Assembly: GCF_000812565.1 (NCBI RefSeq)
Contig: NZ_JTAM01000001.1
Coordinates: 186,001 to 250,000 of the forward strand
Source of the DNA: Flammeovirga sp. OC4
GTDB taxonomy: Bacteria > Bacteroidota > Bacteroidia > Cytophagales > Flammeovirgaceae
Length of the DNA: 64,000 nt
Direction: 5' to 3'
Shown piece after piece: positions 1-9,300 of this stretch; position 1 is the first letter of the stretch, and every line of letters begins with the position of its first letter. Below the pieces are notes generated by a model. It worked only from the letters and a program-made list of their open reading frames with translations, did no database searches and was not told the DNA's origin. The translations under genes were made by a program, and so were the position numbers.

Positions 1-89
1 GAGAAATTATTGAAACAGGTACCCATGACACCTTACTTGAAAAGAAAGGAAGATACCATCAACTTTATAAATATCAAGCTAGAATTTAA
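1..89 (+). CDS. ABC transporter ATP-binding protein, C-terminal end (partial)
   Basis: The window opens inside a gene. Reading from base 3, the last 28 codons run to a TAA at 87-89 and include the motif GTHDTLLEKKGRYHQLY. This G-T-H-x-x-L-L-x-x-x-G-x-Y-x-x-L-Y pattern is the standard end of the nucleotide-binding domain in MsbA-type ABC exporters, just after the H-loop. Walker and signature motifs lie outside the window, so substrate and full architecture cannot be judged. About 215 bases without a clear hairpin separate it from the next gene on the same strand. Confidence 0.75.
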   Translation, partial: EIIETGTHDTLLEKKGRYHQLYKYQARI

Positions 90-305
90 TTTAAAAATAA
101 TAACAATTGTTTTACTATAAACATATTTTCCATCTGCACTTTGTTATTGAGAATTAAGGGTGTTTTCATAATTTAATATCACTTTTAATCCAAATATGAA
201 AAGGTGATTGTTAGCATTGTTCCTCTGAAAGTGTACACGCTATTATTGTATTATAATCATATACTATAATAATTCAAACAGATATTTCTGTCTATAACTT
301 TTAAG

Positions 306-1802
306 ATGAACAAATCAAATTTATTCAACAACTATAAGAAGGATTTTCCTGCTAGTATAGTTGTATTCTTAGTGGCATTACCCCTCTGCCTTGGAATTGC
401 ATTAGCCTCAGGAGCACCCTTACTTTCTGGTGTTATTGCTGGTATAATTGGTGGAATTGTTGTTGCTTCATTTAGTGGGTCTGCTGTAGGCGTAAGTGGT
501 CCTGCCGCTGGGCTTGCCGTAATCGTTTTTCATTCAATTCAAGACTTAGGTTCATTTGAAGCGTTCCTTTGTACTGTTGTTTTGGCTGGTGTAATTCAAA
601 TTTTATTAGGTGTTTTTAAAGCAGGTGTAATAGGGTATTATTTCCCAAATGCAGTTATTAAAGGTATGCTTACAGGTATAGGTATCAATATTTTACTCCA
701 GCAACTACCAAATGCAATTGGCTATACAGGACCTGATCATGAACTGACATTAAGCCTTTCTAACATTACGGTAGGTGCAGTAGTGGTTACTGCAATATCG
801 TTATTAATTTTGATCGGCTGGGAAAAGCCGTTTATACAAAAAAATAAAATACTTAAAATTATACCAGGGCCGTTAGCTACAGTACTCTTTGGTATTCTTT
901 TTTATGTGGGTACAGAAGGACATCCTACATTTGGTATCCTTGAATCTCAATTAGTTGCTCTTCCTGTAATTCACAATGTGGATGAGTTTTTGGGAACTTT
1001 TAGGTTTCCTGATTTCAGTGTTTGGAATAACCCTCATGTATATACCATCGCCTTTACAATGGCTATTGTGGCTAGTTTAGAAACGCTTCTTTCTGTGGAA
1101 GCTGCAGATAAAATGGATCCTCAAAAAAGACATACTCCTACTAATAGAGAGTTGATTGCTCAAGGAACAGGTAATATTATTTCCGGATTAATAGGAGGCT
1201 TACCAATTACCCAAGTAATCGTCCGTAGTTCAGTAAATGTTCAATCTGGTGGACAAAGTAAGTTATCTGCTATTTTCCATGGTGTTTTGCTATTTATTTG
1301 TGTCTTAACTATCCCTGTATTATTAGATTTGATTCCTTTGGCATGTTTGGCGGCTATTTTACTGACAGTAGGATACAAACTTGCAAAACCTCAGAATTTC
1401 ATTTTGATGTACAATAAAGGTATTCAACAGTTTTTACCATTTATTGTAACAGCATTAGGTGTAGTATTTACCGATTTATTAGAAGGTATTGCTCTTGGAC
1501 TTATTGTTTCTGTAATAGAAATAGTTTGGGAAACTATGAAAGACGTTGTGGATGTTAAGCAAGACAATCAACAACAAAGTGAAGACGGACCTATTCATAT
1601 TGAATTGGCTAATCAAGTCAGTTTCTTGAATAAAGCACAAGTTAAAAAAGCCTTAGACAATGTTCCAGAAAACTCACAAGTAGTGATTGATGCAAGCAAG
1701 AGCAAAACACTACATAGTGACGTAAAAGAAATCATCGAAGAGTTTATGCATTGTGAAGCAGAACAAAAGAATATTCAAGCTGAATTAATCTTAGCAAAGT
1801 AA
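306..1802 (+). CDS. SulP family inorganic anion transporter
   Basis: This 498-residue membrane protein belongs to the SulP/SLC26 family, which moves sulfate, bicarbonate or other anions across the inner membrane. The N-terminus (DFPASIVVFLVALPLCLGIA) is the conserved first membrane segment of the family. Residues 20-420 are strongly hydrophobic with many helices, and the conserved ISGLIGGLPITQVIVRSS stretch lies near residues 295-315. A short C-terminal STAS-like domain occupies about residues 425-498. Substrate cannot be read from sequence. Related SulP proteins in marine bacteria are often taken to be bicarbonate carriers, and a carbonic anhydrase lies about 44 kb away, but there is no direct link. 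The gene stands alone and ends at its own terminator. Confidence 0.88.
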   Translation: MNKSNLFNNYKKDFPASIVVFLVALPLCLGIALASGAPLLSGVIAGIIGGIVVASFSGSAVGVSGPAAGLAVIVFHSIQDLGSFEAFLCTVVLAGVIQILLGVFKAGVIGYYFPNAVIKGMLTGIGINILLQQLPNAIGYTGPDHELTLSLSNITVGAVVVTAISLLILIGWEKPFIQKNKILKIIPGPLATVLFGILFYVGTEGHPTFGILESQLVALPVIHNVDEFLGTFRFPDFSVWNNPHVYTIAFTMAIVASLETLLSVEAADKMDPQKRHTPTNRELIAQGTGNIISGLIGGLPITQVIVRSSVNVQSGGQSKLSAIFHGVLLFICVLTIPVLLDLIPLACLAAILLTVGYKLAKPQNFILMYNKGIQQFLPFIVTALGVVFTDLLEGIALGLIVSVIEIVWETMKDVVDVKQDNQQQSEDGPIHIELANQVSFLNKAQVKKALDNVPENSQVVIDASKSKTLHSDVKEIIEEFMHCEAEQKNIQAELILAK

Positions 1803-1821
1803 TATTATAAACATAACTTAC

Positions 1822-1853
1822 AACTCCTTACAGAAATGTAAGGAGTTTTTTTT
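1822..1853 (+). terminator. Rho-independent terminator after the SulP gene
   Basis: A perfect 9-bp stem (AACTCCTTA at 1822-1830 with TAAGGAGTT at 1839-1847) has an 8-base loop and is followed directly by a run of T. It sits 19 bases after the SulP stop codon. Confidence 0.85.
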
Positions 1854-1894
1854 ATATTTAATTTTAAATTCATTAATATCAAAATAAGCAAACA

Positions 1895-2290
1895 ATGTTA
1901 AAAGTATTACAGTTATTTATTTTAGCTACTTTTCTATTCTCGTGCAGTTCCAATGATAACATTACTGAGGATTGTAGTTCCACAGAATTAAGCCACATCA
2001 ATGATGTTTCCCTACCATCTCAAGGCAAAGTTGGAGAACAGATCGAAGGTACTATTGAATATGCACTATCAAATGGGTGTGGACGATTCAATAAATTAAA
2101 TCAAAGCGTAGATGGTAAAACAGTAACTCTATCCGTTGAGGTTGTTTACGAGGGGTGTATTTGTACTACTAATGCACCGATTGGAGAGGTTACATTTAAT
2201 TTCACTCCAAATGAGACGGGAGAATATAAAGTAATTTTTGAATTACCGGATTCAAATAACAAAACCTTGACTATTCTAATTTCTGAATAA
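1895..2290 (+). CDS. Small secreted lipoprotein of unknown function
   Basis: The 131-residue product starts with a lipoprotein signal peptide (hydrophobic LQLFILATFLF, then the lipobox FSC with the modified cysteine at residue 17). The mature part is rich in beta-type sequence, has five cysteines after the lipidated one and resembles a small Ig-like or beta-sandwich domain (for example the segment GEVTFNFTPNETGEYKVIF, typical of the last strands of such folds). I do not recognise a family. It lies between the SulP terminator and a hairpin that mainly serves the convergent sulfatase gene, so it is probably transcribed on its own. A role at the cell envelope is all that can be inferred. Confidence 0.7.
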   Translation: MLKVLQLFILATFLFSCSSNDNITEDCSSTELSHINDVSLPSQGKVGEQIEGTIEYALSNGCGRFNKLNQSVDGKTVTLSVEVVYEGCICTTNAPIGEVTFNFTPNETGEYKVIFELPDSNNKTLTILISE

Positions 2291-2296
2291 CCTCCT

Positions 2297-2337
2297 AAAA
2301 ACCAAAGCCTCACGATCTATTGATCATGAGGCTTTGG
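2297..2337 (-). terminator. Terminator for the sulfatase gene, hairpin shared with the convergent lipoprotein gene
   Basis: A perfect 11-bp stem (CCAAAGCCTCA 2302-2312 with TGAGGCTTTGG 2327-2337) has a loop containing a further GATC/GATC pairing. On the minus strand it is followed by five T residues, so it best terminates the sulfatase transcript. The plus-strand side lacks a proper T-tract. Confidence 0.75.
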
Positions 2338-2358
2338 ATGTATTATTTCAGATAATGG

Positions 2359-3873
2359 CTATTCAATAATTAAAGGTTTTCTTTTTGAAGCCTTATCTAT
2401 CATTTCCTGATGTAATTCCTTATATAGTTGTAATCTACGTTTTTGGTAATCACCTGACTGTAACCAAATCACTGGTTTATTACCTTCATTCCATTTATTC
2501 CATAATGCAGCAATTTGAGCCCGCTTTTTGGGTTTACTTTCTACAATATTTTCACTTTCATAAGGATCCTTTTTCATATCAAAAAGCTGGGGTTTTTCTT
2601 TCTGTGAAGTCAATAGGTATTTGTTATCAACAGTTCTAACGGCCCAAGCCTTTCCTTCATTTTCTCTCCAAAAAATGGCATTATGTGGAGATCCTTTTTT
2701 CTCTCTTTGCATAAAAGGAACTAAATCTACTCCATCAAGTTGACGACCAACAGTATCTACTCCTGCAACAGCATAGGCAGTAGCAGAAATATCCAATGAG
2801 GAAACTAAGCCATCAAATTCAATTGGTTTTTTAATTCCACTAGGCCAATGTACAAAGAAAGGTACATGGATTCCTCCTTCAAAGAATGAACCTTTACCCT
2901 TCCTGTAAGGAAAGTTACTTGTATAGTGTACCGGTTGCCAAGGTTTAATAGATCTATCACCTCCGTTATCAGATAAGAAAAAGATAATCGTATTGTCATA
3001 TTTCCCAGCTGTTTTTAAAGCTTCGACCACCATTCCAATACCTTGATCCATTTCATCAATCATTGCCGCATACGTTCTGCGATATTTATTTTCAATATGA
3101 CTGTATTTTTGGATTGTTTCTTTTGGGGCCTGAAGTGGTTGATGTGGTGCATTATAAGCCAAGTATAATAAGAAAGGTTTGTCTGCTGATTTTATAAATG
3201 CAGCAGCATCCCTACTCAAGGCTCTTGTGAGGTACTCCTTAAATTCTCCTGCACCATTATTTCTCCATAAAGGTTTATAATCTCCTTCATTGGCACAATA
3301 ATTTGGTAGTCCATTTTTGTTGACTAAAGGCGAAATAGCATTAATTCCTGAAGGAAAATAACTATGTCCTCCTGAAAGAAAACCATAAAAATGATCAAAC
3401 CCCCTGTTATTTGGGTGATAAGGCGGTGCTCCTCCCATATGCCATTTTCCGATAATAGCCGTTGTATATCCCACTTCTTTCAATCTTTCACCAAAAGTTT
3501 TTTCCTCTAGAGGCAATCCCATATGTAAATCAAATGGTGAATTTGTAGGATTGATTTCCATACCAAACCTCGCTTGATGGCGCCCCGTTAATAAGCCTGC
3601 CCGAGAAGGACCACAATACGGATGTGTGACATAGGCATTAGTACAAACCACTCCGTTGTGGGCTAAATTATCTATTTGTGGTGTTTTAATATCTTTACAC
3701 CCTGTAAAACCTACATCTCCATATCCTAAATCATCAGCTAAAATGACAATGATATTTGGACGGTTTTGAGTACCATTTTGTGCGTTGATTAATTGCTGGT
3801 AAACTGTCATAAATAACAGTAAAACTATCAATCTCCCTCTTTTTTGATTCATTTGCTTATTTGTGTTTAGCAT
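2359..3873 (-). CDS. Secreted sulfatase (S1 family, Cys-type formylglycine)
   Basis: The 504-residue protein is a type I sulfatase, hydrolysing sulfate esters on glycans. It has an N-terminal signal peptide ending at LINAQ; the ATG at codon 8 gives a cleaner start and is a plausible alternative. The metal-binding segment NIIVILADDLGYGD (Asp47, Asp48) and the signature C-G-P-S-R at residues 87-91 are present. Cys87 is the residue converted to formylglycine, so a maturation enzyme must exist elsewhere in the genome. Further family motifs include GKWHMGG and FFLSDNGG. The gene is directly downstream of a GH16 glycosidase (13-base gap from the mapped end of that gene) and both follow a hybrid two-component regulator, suggesting removal of sulfate from an algal polysaccharide. 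The exact linkage cannot be told. Confidence 0.9.
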   Translation of the reverse strand: MLNTNKQMNQKRGRLIVLLLFMTVYQQLINAQNGTQNRPNIIVILADDLGYGDVGFTGCKDIKTPQIDNLAHNGVVCTNAYVTHPYCGPSRAGLLTGRHQARFGMEINPTNSPFDLHMGLPLEEKTFGERLKEVGYTTAIIGKWHMGGAPPYHPNNRGFDHFYGFLSGGHSYFPSGINAISPLVNKNGLPNYCANEGDYKPLWRNNGAGEFKEYLTRALSRDAAAFIKSADKPFLLYLAYNAPHQPLQAPKETIQKYSHIENKYRRTYAAMIDEMDQGIGMVVEALKTAGKYDNTIIFFLSDNGGDRSIKPWQPVHYTSNFPYRKGKGSFFEGGIHVPFFVHWPSGIKKPIEFDGLVSSLDISATAYAVAGVDTVGRQLDGVDLVPFMQREKKGSPHNAIFWRENEGKAWAVRTVDNKYLLTSQKEKPQLFDMKKDPYESENIVESKPKKRAQIAALWNKWNEGNKPVIWLQSGDYQKRRLQLYKELHQEMIDKASKRKPLIIE

Positions 3874-3886
3874 ACTGTAAATTCGA

Positions 3887-6121
3887 TTAATTTCCCTTGA
3901 TTAACAGTTTTGATGTCATATTAACTCCGGATAGGTGAACAAAATAGAGGCTTCCATTTAACCCATATAGTTCTATTTGATTTTCACCAATTTCCACTTT
4001 CCCTTCCTTTACAACATTACCGGTTAAGGTGATAATTTGGTAGTAATCCACTATCTCTGACTGTATTGTAAGATGGGTAGTAGCGGGATTAGGGTATATT
4101 TGAATCAACTGTTTTTGAACCTCAAGGCTCGTTGGGATTTCAGCATTCTTGTTATGGACAGGTATTACTTTAATATGACTTGAAACTTCCTCATTTTGAT
4201 CTTTCAATAGAGTGGTAATAAATGAGTAATCCCCTTCTGTATAATCAGACATATCCACTTCAAATTCTTCAAAACCTTGCCCCTCTACTGATTTCAGATT
4301 TTGATAAACAATAACTCCATCTTTATCCGTAATTTGTAGTTGTAACTTTTTAGATCCTACGCTTGAATACTTTACTGAAACTTTATTTTCTCCTTTTATA
4401 AATTGAGCCTCTGAGTGTTGAACCCATGCTTCATTTCTTTGCCAAACCCTCACATAATCTACTAACATAGTTGTCGGGAATAAATCTTTATCTCTTATTG
4501 AAGCTTCAGGATTAGGATAAGTCTCCACGCCCTCAGCATACCCATCAGGTGCATTGAATACTCTGTAAGGTGCTCTTAATCCGATAGACAAATAGAGCCA
4601 CATATCCATATGGTAATGATCATTGATATCCTCTTGGACTAACTCTCCATCAAAATACCATTTTAGAGAATCAGCAGATATCTCACAAGCATAAAGATGA
4701 TAATCCTCCCTAGGGTCCCAATCTTTAATAATTTGCGTATGCTCTCTAACCCAAGTTTGCTCTCCATTTTCATCTCGTCCAATGTTAGCATGCAAATTAC
4801 CACTTAAGTTACAACCAACTACCTTATCTCCTTCATACCTTAAAGGATTACTTTCATCAATTTCTACAAAATCTACTTCACTTGATTTATTTGCATCTCC
4901 GCCCTTTACCCAAAAAGCGGGGCAATTACCTGGTAATACATCAGCAAACTTTATTTTTGCTTCAAAATAGCCATAATTCAGTTGCTTTCTAGATCTATAT
5001 TCTCCCATGGTGAAAAAGAAATCCATATTATTTCTAGTATGAGGTTCATAACGATGTACTAAATGTAACTTCCCTTCTTTTTCATAAGCATTTTTAGGTT
5101 CCCAACTCCATGCCCCCCAATCATGGATATCGTTATCCCATTTTTCTAAATCAATTTCGTTACTAAATTCATCTGAAAAATCAGGAAGAACTTCCCAAAC
5201 TCCCGCTACACCTACGGGACGAACGTCTTTTGCGTGACCAATTCTTTTAAATGACCAAATTGGGCTCTGATAATTTCCACCTATAGCATTTTTTGCTTCT
5301 ACTCTCCAATAATAAGTTGTACCTAATTCTAAGTTCGTTAACGTAGTAGAAGACGTCTTTAAGCCTTCTTCCAAAAGATCTAAATCATTGGGAGCCTCGC
5401 CAAAATAAACATTATAAGAAACCGCGTTCTCTGATCCTGTCCAGCTTACATTAAGGTTCGAATCTTCTATGATACTACCTACCTCAGGATTAGGAGAGGT
5501 AATTTTCACCTCATTTGTATCTTCTAATTCCTGCAAACTGAAATCATCAAAATAGATGGCATCACCTTCTTTTAAATAAGATATCAAATGGTTAATCCTT
5601 AAGATTGGAATAGGTTCCTCGAATTTTACTTTAATGGAAAATTTTTCATAGTCATTGGAAGCTTTTGTTGTGATTTGAATTGTTTCTCTTTCTACTTCTT
5701 TAAACCCTCCCTCATCATTTCCACTGAGAAAAATTATTGTAACTGATTCATCTGTTCTATCTCTGTCTGTCCTTAAGTAAAATGAATACTCGTACTCTTT
5801 TGCTTCAACTGAAGGTTCTTGATTATAACGAAAACCCGCAAAGTCTCCTACTCCGTAGTTTTTCCAATTAAGTTTTAATGCTTGGGTTCCTGAAGCAACA
5901 GGTGAATTCACCATTTCAAATGAAGCATAAGGCCATCCCCACCAGACATTCAAATAATTATCTATGCTAAGCCTATTTCGGTTAGCTTCTGTCACATTAT
6001 AAAGCTTTCCATTTTCAAAGCTACCGTCAATTATAAGTTCATCGCTGTTGTTCTGAGCTAAAACTGAGAGGCTCAAAAAAAGTAAGCCACACATCCATAT
6101 AAGTAATATTCTTTTCATCAT
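3887..6121 (-). CDS. Modular GH16 glycoside hydrolase with T9SS sorting domain
   Basis: The chosen start is an ATG giving 744 residues; the longer frame would need a TTG nine codons upstream. Layout: signal peptide 1-23 (ending SVLAQ), a carbohydrate-binding-like beta-sandwich about 24-198, a fibronectin type III domain about 204-293, the GH16 catalytic domain about 305-566, an Ig-like domain, and a C-terminal type IX secretion sorting domain about 675-744 (contains IYPNPATTHLTI). The catalytic motif is E-V-D-F-V-E with nucleophile Glu415, Asp417 and acid/base Glu420. This ExDxxE form, with the beta-bulge, occurs in laminarinases, agarases, porphyranases and kappa-carrageenases. The downstream sulfatase favours a sulfated galactan, but that is inference. 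The protein is expected to be exported across the outer membrane and anchored at the surface or released. Confidence 0.9.
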   Translation of the reverse strand: MMKRILLIWMCGLLFLSLSVLAQNNSDELIIDGSFENGKLYNVTEANRNRLSIDNYLNVWWGWPYASFEMVNSPVASGTQALKLNWKNYGVGDFAGFRYNQEPSVEAKEYEYSFYLRTDRDRTDESVTIIFLSGNDEGGFKEVERETIQITTKASNDYEKFSIKVKFEEPIPILRINHLISYLKEGDAIYFDDFSLQELEDTNEVKITSPNPEVGSIIEDSNLNVSWTGSENAVSYNVYFGEAPNDLDLLEEGLKTSSTTLTNLELGTTYYWRVEAKNAIGGNYQSPIWSFKRIGHAKDVRPVGVAGVWEVLPDFSDEFSNEIDLEKWDNDIHDWGAWSWEPKNAYEKEGKLHLVHRYEPHTRNNMDFFFTMGEYRSRKQLNYGYFEAKIKFADVLPGNCPAFWVKGGDANKSSEVDFVEIDESNPLRYEGDKVVGCNLSGNLHANIGRDENGEQTWVREHTQIIKDWDPREDYHLYACEISADSLKWYFDGELVQEDINDHYHMDMWLYLSIGLRAPYRVFNAPDGYAEGVETYPNPEASIRDKDLFPTTMLVDYVRVWQRNEAWVQHSEAQFIKGENKVSVKYSSVGSKKLQLQITDKDGVIVYQNLKSVEGQGFEEFEVDMSDYTEGDYSFITTLLKDQNEEVSSHIKVIPVHNKNAEIPTSLEVQKQLIQIYPNPATTHLTIQSEIVDYYQIITLTGNVVKEGKVEIGENQIELYGLNGSLYFVHLSGVNMTSKLLIKGN

Positions 6122-6208
6122 CTCCTTGTGTTTTAAAGTATTGCTCAAATATCTATAAGCAAGAAGATATACATGGCACTATTTATTCAAAATCAAGAAC
6201 TTAAACAT

Positions 6209-6229
6209 ATGTTCCCCAATTTTGAACAT
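6209..6229. promoter_or_regulatory. Inverted repeat upstream of the GH16 gene, candidate operator
   Basis: ATGTTC at 6209-6214 faces GAACAT at 6224-6229, with a 9-base AT-rich spacer. It lies about 90 bases upstream of the GH16 start codon and downstream of the gene for an AraC-type hybrid regulator, the position expected for an activator site. The same TGAACAT half-site recurs upstream of both TonB-dependent receptor genes in the window. Function is inferred from position and symmetry only. Confidence 0.35.
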
Positions 6230-6321
6230 TTGTTTTCTAAGTAGTTCATAAATAAAGAAGAAAGAATCCGACTATTAGTTTTTACTTCGTAGAGTCATTT
6301 TCCTTTCAGTAAACAAAAGAA

Positions 6322-9300
6322 TTATTCTTCATGAGTTTCAAACTTTTCTCGGAACTCACTCGGTAGAATCCCATATTGCTTTTTAAAACACTTGGCAAAA
6401 TAGGAAGTGGTATTAAACCCAGAACGATACATTACTTCCTTAATGCTCCAATCCGTTTTCTCTAAATATTGATGTGCACACATTAACCTATATCTTCTGA
6501 TATAATCTCCAGCGGATAACCCCGTCAAGTCTTTAAATTTATGGTAAAGCCCAGTTCTACTAATACCTATTTTTTCCACTAAAGTATCTACATTGAAATC
6601 TGAATCCATAAGGTTATCATCAAGAATTGAAGTTACTTCATCTAAGAATGCTTTATCAGACGAAATCATCTCTATTTCTTTTGGATGTATGATATCAGGC
6701 GATTGAAAGGAATTGATTAATGAGGATCTATAAGCTATGATGTTATTAACCTTCTGATGTAAGACACTCATACTAAAAGGCTTACAAATATAATCATCTG
6801 CTCCCACTTTTAGACCTTGTATTTGACTGTCTTCTGCCGTTTTTGCAGTGAGAAAAATAAATGGAATGTGATCATATTCTTTATTGGACCTTAATTCTTT
6901 TGCGAATTCTATCCCATCCATCACAGGCATCATGATATCACTAATTATTAGGCTTGGTGTGTGTGTGTTTAATAGACTGATGGCTTCCTTCCCATTTTCA
7001 GCTTCTATTACTTGAAAACAATCCATCATCCCTTCTTTTAGAAAGAATCTCATATCTTCACTATCTTCCACAATCATTACTAATGGTTTTGCGTTAGCAT
7101 CTTTTTGATTTGAAGGTTTTAACTCTGTAATTTCTAAATGTTTACGCTCTATATTGATGGAATCAGTACTTTCTTGAGATGTCTTTTTTATTATCTTATC
7201 ATTCAAGTAATACTCCTCTTGCATCGGAATTTTAACAATAAATTTTGCTCCATTAGTATAACTTTCATCTAACTCTATGCTTCCATGGTGTTGTTCTACA
7301 AGGCTTTTTGTTAAAGAGAGTCCTATACCCGAACTATGATCGCTATCTGATACTTTATCTTTAGTATTAAAAAAACGATCAAAAAGTTTGTGTTTATTTT
7401 CTGAAGGAATCCCTTTTCCTGTATCCTGAACTACAATAGTGCAAAAGTCTTCAATAACGTTGACTGAAAATTTCACTTGACCTCCAATTTTATTAAACTT
7501 AAAGGCATTAGAAAGGAGATTGTAAATTATTTTCTCAATAGCATCAGACGAAAAGAGAAATGCTACAGAATAAGTAGGTAATGTCACATCAAATTCAATG
7601 CTTTTCTGATTTGCGAGTGTATAAAATGTATCTACTATATTTTGTGTAAACGTAATAATATCCTTCTTTTCGAATTCTAATTCATACTTATTACCCTCAA
7701 TTTTTCTAAAATCCAATAATTGATTGACCAATTTCAACAACAATGCACTGTTCTTTTTCATTAATGCATATTGGTTATATCTGTCATGATTTGTGAGGTG
7801 TTCTTCGTGCTCTTCAAGATAATCCAATGGAGCACTAATTAAGGTTAATGGTGTTCTAAATTCATGAGAAATATTTGTAAAAAACTGGAGTTTCATATTA
7901 TGAACTTCTTCTTCTTTTTCTCTCTCTAATTGATCTAATAACCGTTTATTTTTAGTTTGTCTACGTTTTTTCAGTTCTCGATAGGTGATCACCACCAATA
8001 AAACTATGATGATAAAGTAGATAAAAAACGCCCAATATGTTTTCCAAAAAACAGGTTTGATTTGGAAATTAACCTGAGCATTCTCAGTGGACCAAATCCC
8101 ATCATTATTGGCTCCTCTTACTTCAAAAGTGTATTCCCCTGAAGGTAAATTAGTATAACTCACAAAACGTCTTGAGGCAGGTTCATTCTGCCAGTCATCC
8201 TGATATCCAATTAATCTGTACTGGTACTTATTACTAGCTGGGGATAAAAAATGTAAGGCTGAAAATTCAAATGACACACTATTTTCGTTATGATTTAAAA
8301 CTAGATGCTGTGTTGAATTCATCTCTTTTTGCAATAAAACTCTACCTTCTATTTCTTCCCCTGCCATTACTTCTTTATTCCAAAGGTAAAATGCTGTAAT
8401 CCTCACTTTTGGGGCTATGGTATTTGATGTGATTTCTAATGGATAAAAACTATTTAAACCATTTATACCTCCAAATAGCATTCTATCATCTTTTAGATGT
8501 AGACATGCTTGTTCTTGAAATTCATAAGCTTGTAGTCCATCACTCACATCATAAACGGAAAATAGATTTTCAGAGAGGTTCATCTTACATAATCCCTTAT
8601 TTGTTGAAACCCAAAGATTGCTTTCACTGTCTTGAAGTATACCTTTTATGGTATTATTAGGTAAGCCTTCTGATTCAGTATATCGTTTGAAAGTCCCTTG
8701 AGCTTCATTTTCAAGTTTGTTCAACCCTCCTCCAAAAGTACCTGCCCATATTTGTTGATCCTTATCTTCAAAAAGTGTCAGAATGTAATCATGACTGATA
8801 GAGGTTTTGTCATTTCTATCATTTTGAAATACACGAAATGAAGGTGAGTTCAGGTACTTTTCCTCTTTTCTAATTTTCACTAAACCTTTATCAGTACCTA
8901 CCCAAATATTATGATCCTTATCTTCTAAAAGACTTCTGACCGTATTGGATGGAAATTGAGATTTCGTCTTTTTATTAAACTTTGTAAGTTGATGGGTATG
9001 AGGATTAAATCGAAGTAATCCATCAAAATAGGTTCCCAACCAAAGTACATCATTTTCATCTTGTACAACACTAAAAACAGCTCCCTTGTAGGCGTGAAAC
9101 TTTTCAATATTAAACTTCTTATTTTTCTTATCAAACTCTACCCAAAAAGGACCATTACCGTTGGCCGTTCCCACAAACATTTTTTGAGTATTACCTATTT
9201 TACAAGACTGTATCGCAACTGCCAAGTCAATCGCTAAATGTTTAAAATGGCTTTTATCTTTATCAATATCATCAACGCTTATGATATTAATCCCCTTTCT

